In this document: one piece after another, positions 1-5,519 of the stretch
How positions within the stretch are numbered: position 1 is the stretch's first letter
How the letters are laid out: every line of letters starts with the position of its first letter
Assembly (NCBI GenBank): GCA_946610835.1
Contig: CAMOCU010000054.1
Coordinates: 1 to 6,647 of the forward strand
Direction of reading: 5' to 3'
Length of the DNA: 6,647 nucleotides
Source: an uncultured Clostridia bacterium
Lineage (GTDB): Bacteria; Bacillota; Clostridia; Oscillospirales; Acutalibacteraceae
Made by a program: the position numbers and the translations under genes
Notes under the pieces: generated by a model
What the model saw: the letters and a program-made list of their open reading frames with translations, nothing else
The model's database searches: none
What the model was told of the DNA's origin: nothing

Positions 1-232
1 CTTCAAAAAGCTTGCCTTTATGAATCTGCTGATCAGTGCGCACGGGCATACCGCCCTTCGCGCCGCCTTCGATGGCGGCGGTCGTGGTCAGCACACGCGT
101 GGGGTTCATCAACTCGTTTTTACCGTAGACCGCGCCGCGTTTGCAGTTGTTTCCGGTTACGGTATAGCCGTTTTCCTCGTCTACCTGCAGCCGACAGCCC
201 ATCGGGCAGCAGATACATGTCAGTTCTGTCAT
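1..232 (-). CDS. DUF1667 family cysteine-motif protein, C-terminus outside window
   Basis: Small protein of the DUF1667 family; 77 residues are visible and the reading frame runs off the window edge, so the C-terminus is missing. The N-terminus carries a compact cysteine set (C6, C8, C9, C13) and a second element GNNCKRG with C30, the usual DUF1667 pattern, which suggests a metal or iron-sulfur site. The ATG at 232 is supported by AGGAGG at 247-242, nine bases upstream and inside the end of the preceding gene; the two genes are only 4 bp apart, so they are translationally close and co-transcribed. The family's biochemical role is not established. It is regularly found beside GlpA/GlpB-like flavoproteins, as here, so a role as accessory or electron-transfer subunit of that dehydrogenase is inferred from context only. 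Confidence 0.88.
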   Translation of the reverse strand, partial: MTELTCICCPMGCRLQVDEENGYTVTGNNCKRGAVYGKNELMNPTRVLTTTAAIEGGAKGGMPVRTDQQIHKGKLFE

Positions 233-236
233 TGAC

Positions 237-1478
237 TTACGCCTCCTTTGCTGTCACGGTAATGGTGTCGAAATCCCGGAGCTTGTCCGCCGCGATAACA
301 ATGTGCTGCATCTCGCCGGGCGCCATATACGGGCGCTTGAACACCTGAATTTCCGTATCTCCCGAGGACACAACAACCTGACTTTTGCCAAACACGCTGC
401 GCACACGGAAAAAGATGTCGATCTTGTCCGCTTTTGTGTCGCGGTGCATTTTTTGCGGAACCGTGTACCCGACGTCCGCACCGTTGACCAGACGAACAAA
501 CTCGCCCTTGACCGCACCGTTCTGCACGTATTCCGCAGCAGCCGCGCCGGCTCTCGCGCTTTCGTCGGACACAAAATCGACCAGATCATGCACGTGCACC
601 ACATTGCCGCAGGCAAACACGCCCTCGATCGACGTTTCCATATTTTCAAACACATATGCCCCGTTGGTACGCGGATCCATCTCGATCCCCGCGCCGCGAG
701 TCAGTTCGTTTTCGGGAATCAGACCCACACTCAAAAGCAGCGTGTCGCAGTCGAATTCCATTTCCGTGCCGGGGATCGGGCGGCGGTTTTCGTCGACCTG
801 CATCACGGTCAGGCCCTCCAGACGTCTGTCGCCGCGAATCTCGGTCACGGTATGCGACAGATACAGCGGAATGTCAAAATCATTGAGACACTGGACAATG
901 TTGCGCGTCAGGCCGCCGGAATACGGCATAACCTCGACACACGCGAGCACCTTTGCGCCCTCGAGCGTCATGCGGCGCGCCATAATCAAACCGATGTCGC
1001 CGGAGCCGAGGATAACGACGCGCTTACCGGCCATAAGACCTTCCATGTTCATGTAACGCTGCGCCGCTCCGGCCGTGAACACGCCAGACGGACGCGAGCC
1101 CGGAATGGAGATTGCGCCACGCGTACGCTCGCGGCAGCCCATGGATAGCACAATACTCTTTGCCTCGATGCATGCATACCCTGACGGGCTGTCGAGGAAA
1201 ATCTTTTTATCAGGCGTAACCTGCAGCACCATGGTATCCAGCCGCACCTCAACGCCTGTGTCGCGAAGCATTTCGATATATCTGTGGGCATATTCGGGGC
1301 CGGAAAGTTCCTCTTTAAACCGATGCAGGCCAAATCCGTTGTGAATGCACTGGTTCAAAATGCCTCCGAGCTCCTTGTCGCGCTCTAAGATGATGATGTT
1401 GCGCAGACCCTTTTCGTATGCACTGTAAGCGGCAGCAAGACCTGCGGGGCCGCCGCCGATGATTGCAAGATCATACAT
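237..1478 (-). CDS. FAD/NAD(P)-dependent oxidoreductase, second subunit of a Glp-type dehydrogenase module
   Basis: 413-residue flavoprotein of the pyridine-nucleotide-disulfide oxidoreductase fold, probably cytoplasmic or at the inner face of the membrane. Residues 8-13 (GGGPAG) form the N-terminal FAD dinucleotide-binding loop, with E32 after the second strand as ribose ligand. A second Rossmann motif GSGDIG at 158-163 fits NAD(P) binding, and GVFACGN near 286-292 is the C-terminal FAD-contact motif. No CxxC redox-active disulfide is visible, so it is not a thioredoxin reductase. In related Clostridia this gene lies between a GlpA-like dehydrogenase and DUF1667, and the same arrangement is seen here (5 bp after the upstream gene, 4 bp before the next). 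A GGGAGGA ribosome site precedes the ATG. Likely role: passing electrons between the GlpA-like subunit and NAD(P) or another acceptor. The exact substrate cannot be read from sequence; opine or hydroxyacid oxidase subunits are relatives. Confidence 0.9.
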   Translation of the reverse strand: MYDLAIIGGGPAGLAAAYSAYEKGLRNIIILERDKELGGILNQCIHNGFGLHRFKEELSGPEYAHRYIEMLRDTGVEVRLDTMVLQVTPDKKIFLDSPSGYACIEAKSIVLSMGCRERTRGAISIPGSRPSGVFTAGAAQRYMNMEGLMAGKRVVILGSGDIGLIMARRMTLEGAKVLACVEVMPYSGGLTRNIVQCLNDFDIPLYLSHTVTEIRGDRRLEGLTVMQVDENRRPIPGTEMEFDCDTLLLSVGLIPENELTRGAGIEMDPRTNGAYVFENMETSIEGVFACGNVVHVHDLVDFVSDESARAGAAAAEYVQNGAVKGEFVRLVNGADVGYTVPQKMHRDTKADKIDIFFRVRSVFGKSQVVVSSGDTEIQVFKRPYMAPGEMQHIVIAADKLRDFDTITVTAKEA

Positions 1479-1483
1479 GACGC

Positions 1484-2899
1484 TCAGTCCTCCCTTTCTC
1501 TGACAATATAGCTGCCGGTCTTGTCCTTGTCAATATCCTGACGGCTGCAGCCGAGCTCGCGTGCAAGAATTTCTACCACACGCGGGCCGCAGAAACCGCC
1601 CTGGCACCGGCCAAGACCCGCCTCGCAGCGGCGTTTGATTCCGTCCACCGTGCGCGGTGTGATCGGACGATGGATCGCATCCACAATCTCGCCCTCGGTG
1701 ACCGTCTCGCAGCGGCAGATCACGCGGCCGTACAGCGGATTTTCCTTGACCAGCGCCTCACGCTCCTGATGCGGGAGAGACTTAAAACGAACCTGCTCGC
1801 GTGTATCGACAAAGCGTTCCTTTTTATGCATCGGCACGCCATTGTCCGCCATAAGATTTTCCACATATTCCGCAATGGCAGCCGCACTGGCAAGGCCGGG
1901 AGACTTGATGCCGGCCACATCGAAAAATCCGTCGTGACATTCCAGAATAAAGTCGTCGCTTGTGCTGTTTGGCCGCACGCCCGCGAAGTTGCGGATATTC
2001 TGACGGAAGTCCACAGAAGGAATGCTCTTGGCTGCCATTGTGCGCACAAACGCAAGGTCGTCCGCTGTGGTCGAGGTATCTTGCGCCGCGCAGGGGACAG
2101 CGTTGGGGCCGACAATCAGATTGCCGTGCACCGTGGGCGAAACCAGCACGCCCTTGCCCACCTTGGAGGGACATTGGAAAACAACATGCGTCGCGCGCGT
2201 GCCTTCGCTCTTGTCAAGCAGATAATACTCACCCTTATTGGGCGTGATGTCGAATGTATGGGGCAGCACCATGTCGTGGATCAACGCCGCCTCAACGCCG
2301 GCCGCATTGACAATATATCTTGCCTCGAGCGTTTCACCGCCCGCAGTCAATCTGTAACCGCCGTCGAACTTTTCGATTGCAGTGACCGCCGCATTCAAGC
2401 GGACCTCAACACCGTTGACAACGGCAGTCTCCGCCAGTGCGAGCGCGTATTCCCACGGGTTAATAACAGCCGCCGTCGGCGCGTACAGCGCGCTGGTGAC
2501 AGTATCCGCCGCGTTCGGCTCCATCTCATGCACTTCGTCCGCGCTCAAAATGCGCAGACCCGGCACACCGTTGGCCACACCGCGGTCGTAAAGCTTTTGC
2601 ACATGCGCATCCTCTTCTGCGCTGAACGCCAGCACGAGCGAACCGATTTGCGCATAAGGCACAGACAGTTTTTTGCAAAGCTGCGCCGTCATGTCCACAC
2701 TGCGCACATTCAACTTTGCCATCAACGTTCCCTCCTCGGGATCGTATCCGGCGTGGATAATGGCGCTGTTGGCTCTGGTCGCGCCCATGGCAACGTCGTT
2801 CTCTTTCTCCAATACCACGGTCTTCAAATCAAATTCGGACAAACGGTAGGCAATGGAGGCGCCTGAAACGCCGCAGCCGATAATCGCTACATCATACAT
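1484..2899 (-). CDS. glpA: GlpA/GlpO-like FAD-dependent dehydrogenase with BFD-type [2Fe-2S] domain
   Basis: 471-residue FAD dehydrogenase, DAO superfamily, most like anaerobic glycerol-3-phosphate dehydrogenase subunit A and LhgO-type 2-hydroxyacid oxidases. G8-x-G10-x-x-G13 and E31 form the FAD loop; ATRANSAIIHAGYD around 41-54 and the FAGVRPNST segment are typical of the family. The C-terminal BFD-like domain has cysteines C395, C397, C432 and C437 (CxC, 34 residues, CxxxxC), expected to bind a [2Fe-2S] cluster; C425 is an extra cysteine. The start is taken as ATG 2899: AGAGGTG (2914-2908) lies 8 bases upstream, whereas an in-frame GTG at 2908 would overlap that site. First gene of the operon, under the promoter at 2946-2974. 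The substrate is most likely glycerol-3-phosphate, but no glycerol kinase or facilitator is in view, and no GlpC-like membrane anchor is visible. Confidence 0.88.
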   Translation of the reverse strand: MYDVAIIGCGVSGASIAYRLSEFDLKTVVLEKENDVAMGATRANSAIIHAGYDPEEGTLMAKLNVRSVDMTAQLCKKLSVPYAQIGSLVLAFSAEEDAHVQKLYDRGVANGVPGLRILSADEVHEMEPNAADTVTSALYAPTAAVINPWEYALALAETAVVNGVEVRLNAAVTAIEKFDGGYRLTAGGETLEARYIVNAAGVEAALIHDMVLPHTFDITPNKGEYYLLDKSEGTRATHVVFQCPSKVGKGVLVSPTVHGNLIVGPNAVPCAAQDTSTTADDLAFVRTMAAKSIPSVDFRQNIRNFAGVRPNSTSDDFILECHDGFFDVAGIKSPGLASAAAIAEYVENLMADNGVPMHKKERFVDTREQVRFKSLPHQEREALVKENPLYGRVICRCETVTEGEIVDAIHRPITPRTVDGIKRRCEAGLGRCQGGFCGPRVVEILARELGCSRQDIDKDKTGSYIVRERED

Positions 2900-2907
2900 C
2901 GTTTGCA

Positions 2908-2914
2908 CACCTCT
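2908..2914 (-). promoter_or_regulatory. Ribosome binding site that decides the glpA-like start
   Basis: Read on the minus strand this is AGAGGTG. It leaves 8 bases before ATG 2899 but only 1 base between AGAGG and the in-frame GTG at 2908, so the ATG is the likely start and the protein is three residues shorter than the longest reading frame. Confidence 0.7.
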
Positions 2915-2925
2915 GTATTATTTTA

Positions 2926-2939
2926 GTTTCCATGTAAAC
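2926..2939. promoter_or_regulatory. Imperfect palindrome at the expected transcription start (possible operator)
   Basis: GTTTCCATGTAAAC is a 14-bp inverted repeat with 6 of 7 pairs matching. It sits where transcription from the -10 box at 2946-2951 should begin, a classic place for a repressor site. No regulator was identified; the operator role is an inference. Confidence 0.3.
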
Positions 2940-2945
2940 CAATTT

Positions 2946-2974
2946 ATTCTACCATATTCTACCGGGATTTGCAA
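2946..2974 (-). promoter_or_regulatory. Sigma-A type promoter of the glpA-like operon
   Basis: On the minus strand, TTGCAA (2974-2969), a 17-bp spacer and TAGAAT (2951-2946). The predicted start of transcription is near 2939, giving a leader of about 40 bases to ATG 2899. A second TAGAAT lies ten bases upstream of the -10 box (2961-2956), inside the spacer, making a small GGTAGAATAT repeat. Confidence 0.72.
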
Positions 2975-2985
2975 GGGAAATTCCC
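2975..2985. promoter_or_regulatory. Perfect 11-bp palindrome abutting the -35 box
   Basis: GGGAAATTCCC lies directly upstream of the -35 box of the glpA-like promoter. Its symmetry and position fit an activator or repressor half-site pair. No known regulator consensus is claimed. Confidence 0.3.
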
Positions 2986-3033
2986 GATTCGCATATCTCC
3001 CGATGAAAAAATTTACGGATAAACGCGCACAAA

Positions 3034-3047
3034 ACAGTTCAAACTGT
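3034..3047 (-). terminator. Weak hairpin just after the alaX stop
   Basis: ACAGT-TCAA-ACTGT forms a 5-bp stem with a 4-base loop starting 5 bases past the alaX stop. On the minus strand it is followed only by TTTG, so it is a poor intrinsic terminator. Some read-through from alaX into the glpA-like operon is possible. Confidence 0.25.
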
Positions 3048-3051
3048 AAAA

Positions 3052-4215
3052 TCAAGATATTTCAGGTTCATAATGCGCAAAAAAATCACGAATCGACTGC
3101 GCGTCTGCCGCGGCCGTTCCCTGAATCATGGAGCGCTGTCCGCCGCCGCGCCCGGAGATGCCGGCATTGATCGCGCGGGACTGCGCACGCAGATCTGCCT
3201 GCGCGGAACCGATACAGTATTGCCAGCCGTTTTGAACTGCACAAAATCCGGCGCAGACTGCCGCACGCTCCATTCCGCGGTTGACCGCATACCGCAGCGC
3301 ATCCATTCCGCACTGCGCCGGCGCAAAAAAGCACAGCGCATTTCCGACAGGCTGCTCGTTTTGCATTGCCGCAAGCGCCAACTCCCGCTGCAGCCCCGCA
3401 ATCTCGTACGCACGCTCGTGCAGCGTCTGCTGCATGCGCTCAACGGCCTGCGCTGCCTCGTCGCGCGGTACGCGCAGCAAAAGGGAAATTGCGTGCATCC
3501 CCGTATACATGCGCCGATAATCCTCCAGCGCTTCCGCTCCGCAGAGCATGTGGCAGCGCACGCCGCCCTTGTACCGTTCAAAATCGAGAATTTTGATGCA
3601 TCCGACCTGCCCTGAGGACGTCACATGCGGCGCACAGCACGCGCAGCAATCCACATCGCCAATGGTAACAATGCGCACATTTTCCGTCAATTCCAGCTTG
3701 CTGCGGTACTGTATCGACTCCAGCAGCGCAGGATCAGGATATTCTGCCCGCACCGGCAGATCCTGTGCAACCGCTTCGTTGGCAAGCGTCTCCACGCGGT
3801 CGAGATCCGCACGCGAAAGAACGCCGTTGTAATCCACTGTCATATCTCCGTCGCCCAAATGGAACCCCACATTGTCCAAACCGAACAAGCGGTGCACGAT
3901 CCCGGAAACGATATGCTCGCCGGTGTGGTTCTGCATCCTGCGGAACCGCAGCGCAAAATCCAGATTGCCGCATACCATCGTTCCCGCTTCGAGCGGCGCG
4001 GAAAGATAATGAACGATCTCATCGCCTTCCATCTGAACATCCAGCACATCCGCGTCCCCAACCGTACCGCGGTCGGCATACTGTCCGCCGCCCTGCGGAA
4101 AGAAGGCTGTTCGATCCAAAATCACAGCAAACCGGCCGTCCTGTGCCGCGCAGGAAACCACCTTTGCGGAAAAAGTGCGCAGGAAGCTGTCCTGATCGTA
4201 CAGTTTTTCTGTCAT
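3052..4215 (-). CDS. alaX: Alanyl-tRNA editing protein, AlaX with C-terminal DHHA1 domain
   Basis: 387-residue free-standing relative of the alanyl-tRNA synthetase editing domain, expected to hydrolyse mischarged Ser- or Gly-tRNA(Ala) in the cytoplasm. The N-terminal part holds the glycine-rich FPQGGGQYADRG (39-50). The tRNA_SAD editing core supplies zinc ligands H97 and H101 (HTGEH) and C193 and H197 (CCAPH, equivalent to CGGTH in AlaRS). The C-terminal DHHA1-like region ends with SGRGGGQRSMIQGT, close to the GGxGGGxPDMAQ motif of AlaRS. The length fits the long AlaX class. ATG 4215 is preferred because a GGGGG ribosome site lies six bases upstream; ATG 4221 would touch that site, and the open frame further upstream runs through the promoter and the opposite-strand tRNA. 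It is transcribed divergently from tRNA-Pro. Oddity: the zinc motif is unusually cysteine-rich (C190, C191, C193, C194). Confidence 0.93.
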   Translation of the reverse strand: MTEKLYDQDSFLRTFSAKVVSCAAQDGRFAVILDRTAFFPQGGGQYADRGTVGDADVLDVQMEGDEIVHYLSAPLEAGTMVCGNLDFALRFRRMQNHTGEHIVSGIVHRLFGLDNVGFHLGDGDMTVDYNGVLSRADLDRVETLANEAVAQDLPVRAEYPDPALLESIQYRSKLELTENVRIVTIGDVDCCACCAPHVTSSGQVGCIKILDFERYKGGVRCHMLCGAEALEDYRRMYTGMHAISLLLRVPRDEAAQAVERMQQTLHERAYEIAGLQRELALAAMQNEQPVGNALCFFAPAQCGMDALRYAVNRGMERAAVCAGFCAVQNGWQYCIGSAQADLRAQSRAINAGISGRGGGQRSMIQGTAAADAQSIRDFFAHYEPEIS

Positions 4216-4242
4216 ATCCATCCCCCGTTTCTGTCTTAAAAC

Positions 4243-4251
4243 AGTATAACA
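4243..4251 (-). promoter_or_regulatory. Extended -10 promoter of alaX
   Basis: On the minus strand the sequence is TGTTATACT, a TGn extension plus a near-consensus -10 box. No good -35 box is seen 16-18 bp upstream, which is common for extended -10 promoters. Transcription should start near 4236, about 20 bases before the ATG. Confidence 0.55.
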
Positions 4252-4340
4252 CAATCCGCGCAAAATAGATAGACCCTTTTCCGCACAAAAATAATTCTCA
4301 AAATAATTTCCATAAAAATTGAAAAAAATCAAAAAATCTC

Positions 4341-4368
4341 TTGACTTTTTTTCGGAATGTGTTATAAT
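4341..4368 (+). promoter_or_regulatory. Strong promoter of tRNA-Pro
   Basis: TTGACT (4341-4346), a 16-bp spacer, and a consensus TATAAT (4363-4368) with a TG extension at 4360-4361. An AT-rich stretch with A-tracts (4313-4337) lies upstream and could act as an UP element. Transcription should begin about ten bases before the mature tRNA. Confidence 0.82.
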
Positions 4369-4385
4369 GAGTGCCGTTGATTCAT

Positions 4386-4461
4386 CCGGGTGTGGCGCAG
4401 TTGGTAGCGCGCTTGACTGGGGGTCAAGAGGCCGTGAGTTCAAGTCTCGCCACTCGGACCA
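4386..4461 (+). tRNA. tRNA-Pro with anticodon GGG
   Basis: A full 76-base cloverleaf including an encoded CCA. The acceptor CCGGGTG pairs with CACTCGG (one G-U pair), and C1-G72 with discriminator A73 fits bacterial tRNA-Pro identity. The D-arm is GCGC/GCGC. The anticodon arm is CTTGA-CTGGGGG-TCAAG, giving anticodon GGG. The T-arm is GTGAG-TTCAAGT-CTCGC. It reads CCC and CCU proline codons. It has its own promoter and terminator, so it is a single-gene unit. The phage remnant begins about 290 bases downstream. Confidence 0.96.
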
Positions 4462-4470
4462 TGTGTAAAT

Positions 4471-4514
4471 CGCTGAAATCGTTGAGATATAACGGTTTCA
4501 GCGGTTTTTCTTTT
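4471..4514 (+). terminator. Intrinsic terminator of tRNA-Pro
   Basis: A 13-bp stem (4471-4483 with 4491-4503, one G-U pair) with a 7-base loop, followed by GTTTTTCTTTT. It begins ten bases after the CCA end. Confidence 0.92.
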
Positions 4515-4626
4515 CTGCTTCTGCAAAGAACATACGGCTGATTTTGGTCGTTAAATTGATCAGAAATGACGGCTACTGGGAACAAATTGTGAACACTTGA
4601 AAGCGCACATTTCCCTATAAACACAA
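4515..4626. other. Non-coding spacer after tRNA-Pro
   Basis: No gene, repeat of the tRNA 3' end or recognisable element is seen in these 112 bases. If an integrase once used the tRNA as target, no second attachment copy is visible inside the window. Confidence 0.5.
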
Positions 4627-4648
4627 TAGCCCGGAGACTTCCGGGCTA
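4627..4648 (-). terminator. GC-rich hairpin downstream of the phage remnant
   Basis: TAGCCCGGA pairs perfectly with TCCGGGCTA over a 4-base loop. On the minus strand it is followed by TTGTGTTTA and preceded by an A/T-rich stretch, fitting a terminator for the phage-derived genes ending at 4751. The T-run is interrupted, so activity is uncertain. On the plus strand it is followed by AAAACC, which does not fit termination. Confidence 0.45.
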
Positions 4649-4750
4649 AAACCTTTTATGAATCTTTTTCAAAACGAAACTTTTGCGAAAATTTGCGCGT
4701 GGCTCCGACGCGTTGAGCAGATGTTTTGCGAACAAGATTTGACCCGCCCG

Positions 4751-4861
4751 TTACTTCATCTCGGCCAGTTTTTTCAGCCCACTCTTCCGGATCCGGTAAA
4801 GCTGCCGCTCCGAATAATCCAATATCTCTCCGACACGTGCCCAGGATTGACGCGTACAATA
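4751..4861 (-). pseudogene. C-terminal fragment resembling a phage late regulator (ArpU/DUF1492-like HTH)
   Basis: 36 sense codons plus TAA. The peptide has the pattern SWARVGEILDYSERQLYRI followed by RKSGLKKLAEMK. This is like the final helix-turn-helix (sigma-70 region 4-like) of ArpU/DUF1492 phage packaging and lysis regulators, which usually end in SW-x-x-(I/V)-(A/G)-x-x-(M/L)-x-YSE-x-x-(V/L)-x-R-(I/L). A terminase small-subunit HTH is an alternative. There is no start codon or ribosome site of its own. It lies in the same frame as the Dit fragment and directly follows that fragment's TAA, so it is untranslated unless read-through occurs. The family call rests on motif recall, so it is moderate. 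Confidence 0.45.
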
Positions 4862-5122
4862 TTATTGCTGATTTGGGAAAACGCTGAATAATTGTTCCGC
4901 GAAGCCGCTGTAAAAGGCGGCTTTTTCCTTTGTCCCGATGAACGAAACGGTATACGACACCTCCACGTTTCTGTACCGCCCGTGATCGAGCAGAACGTCG
5001 CCGTTCCGACCGGGCACTGAGATGATCTCGAAGTCCGGCTGCGGACCGTTGTGGATGGATTTCGCCTCCACGATCAGACCCATTTCGTAACTGTAGTAGC
5101 CGTTGAAAAAGAAGTAGCTCAT
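4862..5122 (-). pseudogene. Truncated siphovirus distal tail protein (Dit), N-terminal 86 residues
   Basis: An 86-codon frame matching the N-terminal part of the Sipho_tail/Dit family (PF05709), which normally runs to about 220-300 residues or more and forms the hub joining tail tube to baseplate. Diagnostic features are MSYFFFNG at the start, EMGLIV near residue 14 and the hallmark SVPGRNGDVLLDHGRY around 40-55. The frame stops with TAA after FPNQQ. ATG 5122 has GGAGG five bases upstream, a normal phage ribosome site, so translation could still initiate. The missing C-terminus and absence of any other tail gene make this a prophage remnant. No promoter was seen on this strand. Any peptide made would be incomplete and is not expected to assemble a tail. 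Confidence 0.75.
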
Positions 5123-5183
5123 ATCGCCCTCCGAAATCTGCAAATTTGTTTCTCTGATTTATGGAAAAAACCGGATTTAAGTC

Positions 5184-5212
5184 TTGCACTGAAACAGGAA
5201 ATGTGTTAAAAT
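5184..5212 (+). promoter_or_regulatory. Near-consensus plus-strand promoter
   Basis: TTGCAC (5184-5189), a 17-bp spacer, and TAAAAT (5207-5212) with a TG extension at 5204-5205. Transcription would start near 5219, about 300 bases before the surface protein gene. It may drive a small RNA or a long leader of that gene. Confidence 0.6.
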
Positions 5213-5218
5213 ATAAAT

Positions 5219-5378
5219 GTATTATGAAAAGTATGACTTGACAAAAGCAAGCGAAAGGTCGATCATCTTGACAGACAGACAGACTTTATAATTCTGTCTT
5301 GGAGTATTCCGCAAATTTGAATACTGCGTTTTACGACCGCCTTGGGGCATAACGCTCCACGGACTGTCGTTATTTTTT
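5219..5378 (+). ncRNA. Candidate small RNA or structured leader
   Basis: The stretch begins at the expected start of the promoter at 5184-5212 and ends at a hairpin (ATAACG 5349-5354 with CGTTAT 5368-5373) followed by six T (5373-5378). It holds an internal 7-bp hairpin (5303-5309 with 5319-5325) and a 6-bp hairpin TGGGGC/GCTCCA (5343-5348 with 5354-5359) that overlaps, and so excludes, the last one. It matches no known RNA family that I can name. The call rests only on promoter, hairpins and T-run. Confidence 0.25.
5349..5378 (+). terminator. Terminator-like hairpin with six T
   Basis: A 6-bp stem ATAACG/CGTTAT around a 13-base loop, followed by TTTTTT. The stem is short and AU-rich, so it is a weak terminator at best. 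It competes with the hairpin at 5343-5359, an arrangement like an attenuator. Confidence 0.3.
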
Positions 5379-5470
5379 GGTAACAGTTGCTTGATTTGCT
5401 TGGCCATTTCAGCCAATGCCTGATGGTGCGCAAAAATCCATATGGTCAGCGGGCAGACCCAAATCAGCAG

Positions 5471-5479
5471 TGTTATAAA
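5471..5479 (+). promoter_or_regulatory. Possible extended -10 promoter of the surface protein
   Basis: TGTTATAAA is a TGn extension plus a near-consensus -10 box, about 40 bases upstream of ATG 5520. No matching -35 box is visible, so it is a secondary candidate to the promoter at 5184-5212. Confidence 0.4.
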
Positions 5480-5519
5480 TTCTCAAAGAGCAAGAATCAA
5501 AAAACAAGGAGGTATTTTT

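Larger units (their letters stand above)
5123..5519. other. Gene-poor stretch between the phage remnant and the surface protein
   Basis: About 400 bases without a convincing gene. They contain a plus-strand promoter (5184-5212), an ACAG/GACA microsatellite (5270-5284), an AGTATTC/GAATACT hairpin (5303-5325), two overlapping hairpins ending in six T (5343-5378), an extended -10 (5471-5479) and the surface protein ribosome site (5506-5513). A 24-codon frame starts at ATG 5217 but has no ribosome site. On the minus strand, 5482-5222 is open for 86 codons with a hydrophobic start, but lacks a plausible start signal. Confidence 0.6.

Noticed and set aside
303..1148. Long plus-strand open frame opposite the second flavoprotein gene
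   Set aside because: Same antisense artefact; the minus-strand frame has clear FAD and NAD(P) motifs and tight operon spacing.
1670..2866. Long plus-strand open frame opposite the glpA-like gene
   Set aside because: It mirrors the codon bias of the real minus-strand gene, has no ribosome site, and its protein is rich in His, Arg and Ala with no recognisable domain.
4216..4443. N-terminal extension of AlaX by up to 76 residues
   Set aside because: It would read through the alaX promoter and the opposite-strand tRNA-Pro; the ribosome site and family start support ATG 4215.
4424..4624. 66-codon minus-strand frame overlapping tRNA-Pro
   Set aside because: Its C-terminus is the antisense of the tRNA and its body is the terminator and spacer, a common false call.
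4656..5189. 177-codon minus-strand frame overlapping the Dit fragment
   Set aside because: It is in a different frame from the clear Dit homology and the HTH-like tail, has low-complexity Arg-rich content and no ribosome site.
5270..5284. Short GACA repeat as the start of a repeat array or CRISPR
   Set aside because: Only about three to four units of four bases; no spacer-repeat structure exists anywhere in the window.
5268..5292. Plus-strand TTGACA and TATAAT as a promoter
   Set aside because: Both boxes are consensus but the spacer is only 13 bp, too short for sigma-A; the promoter at 5184-5212 is better.
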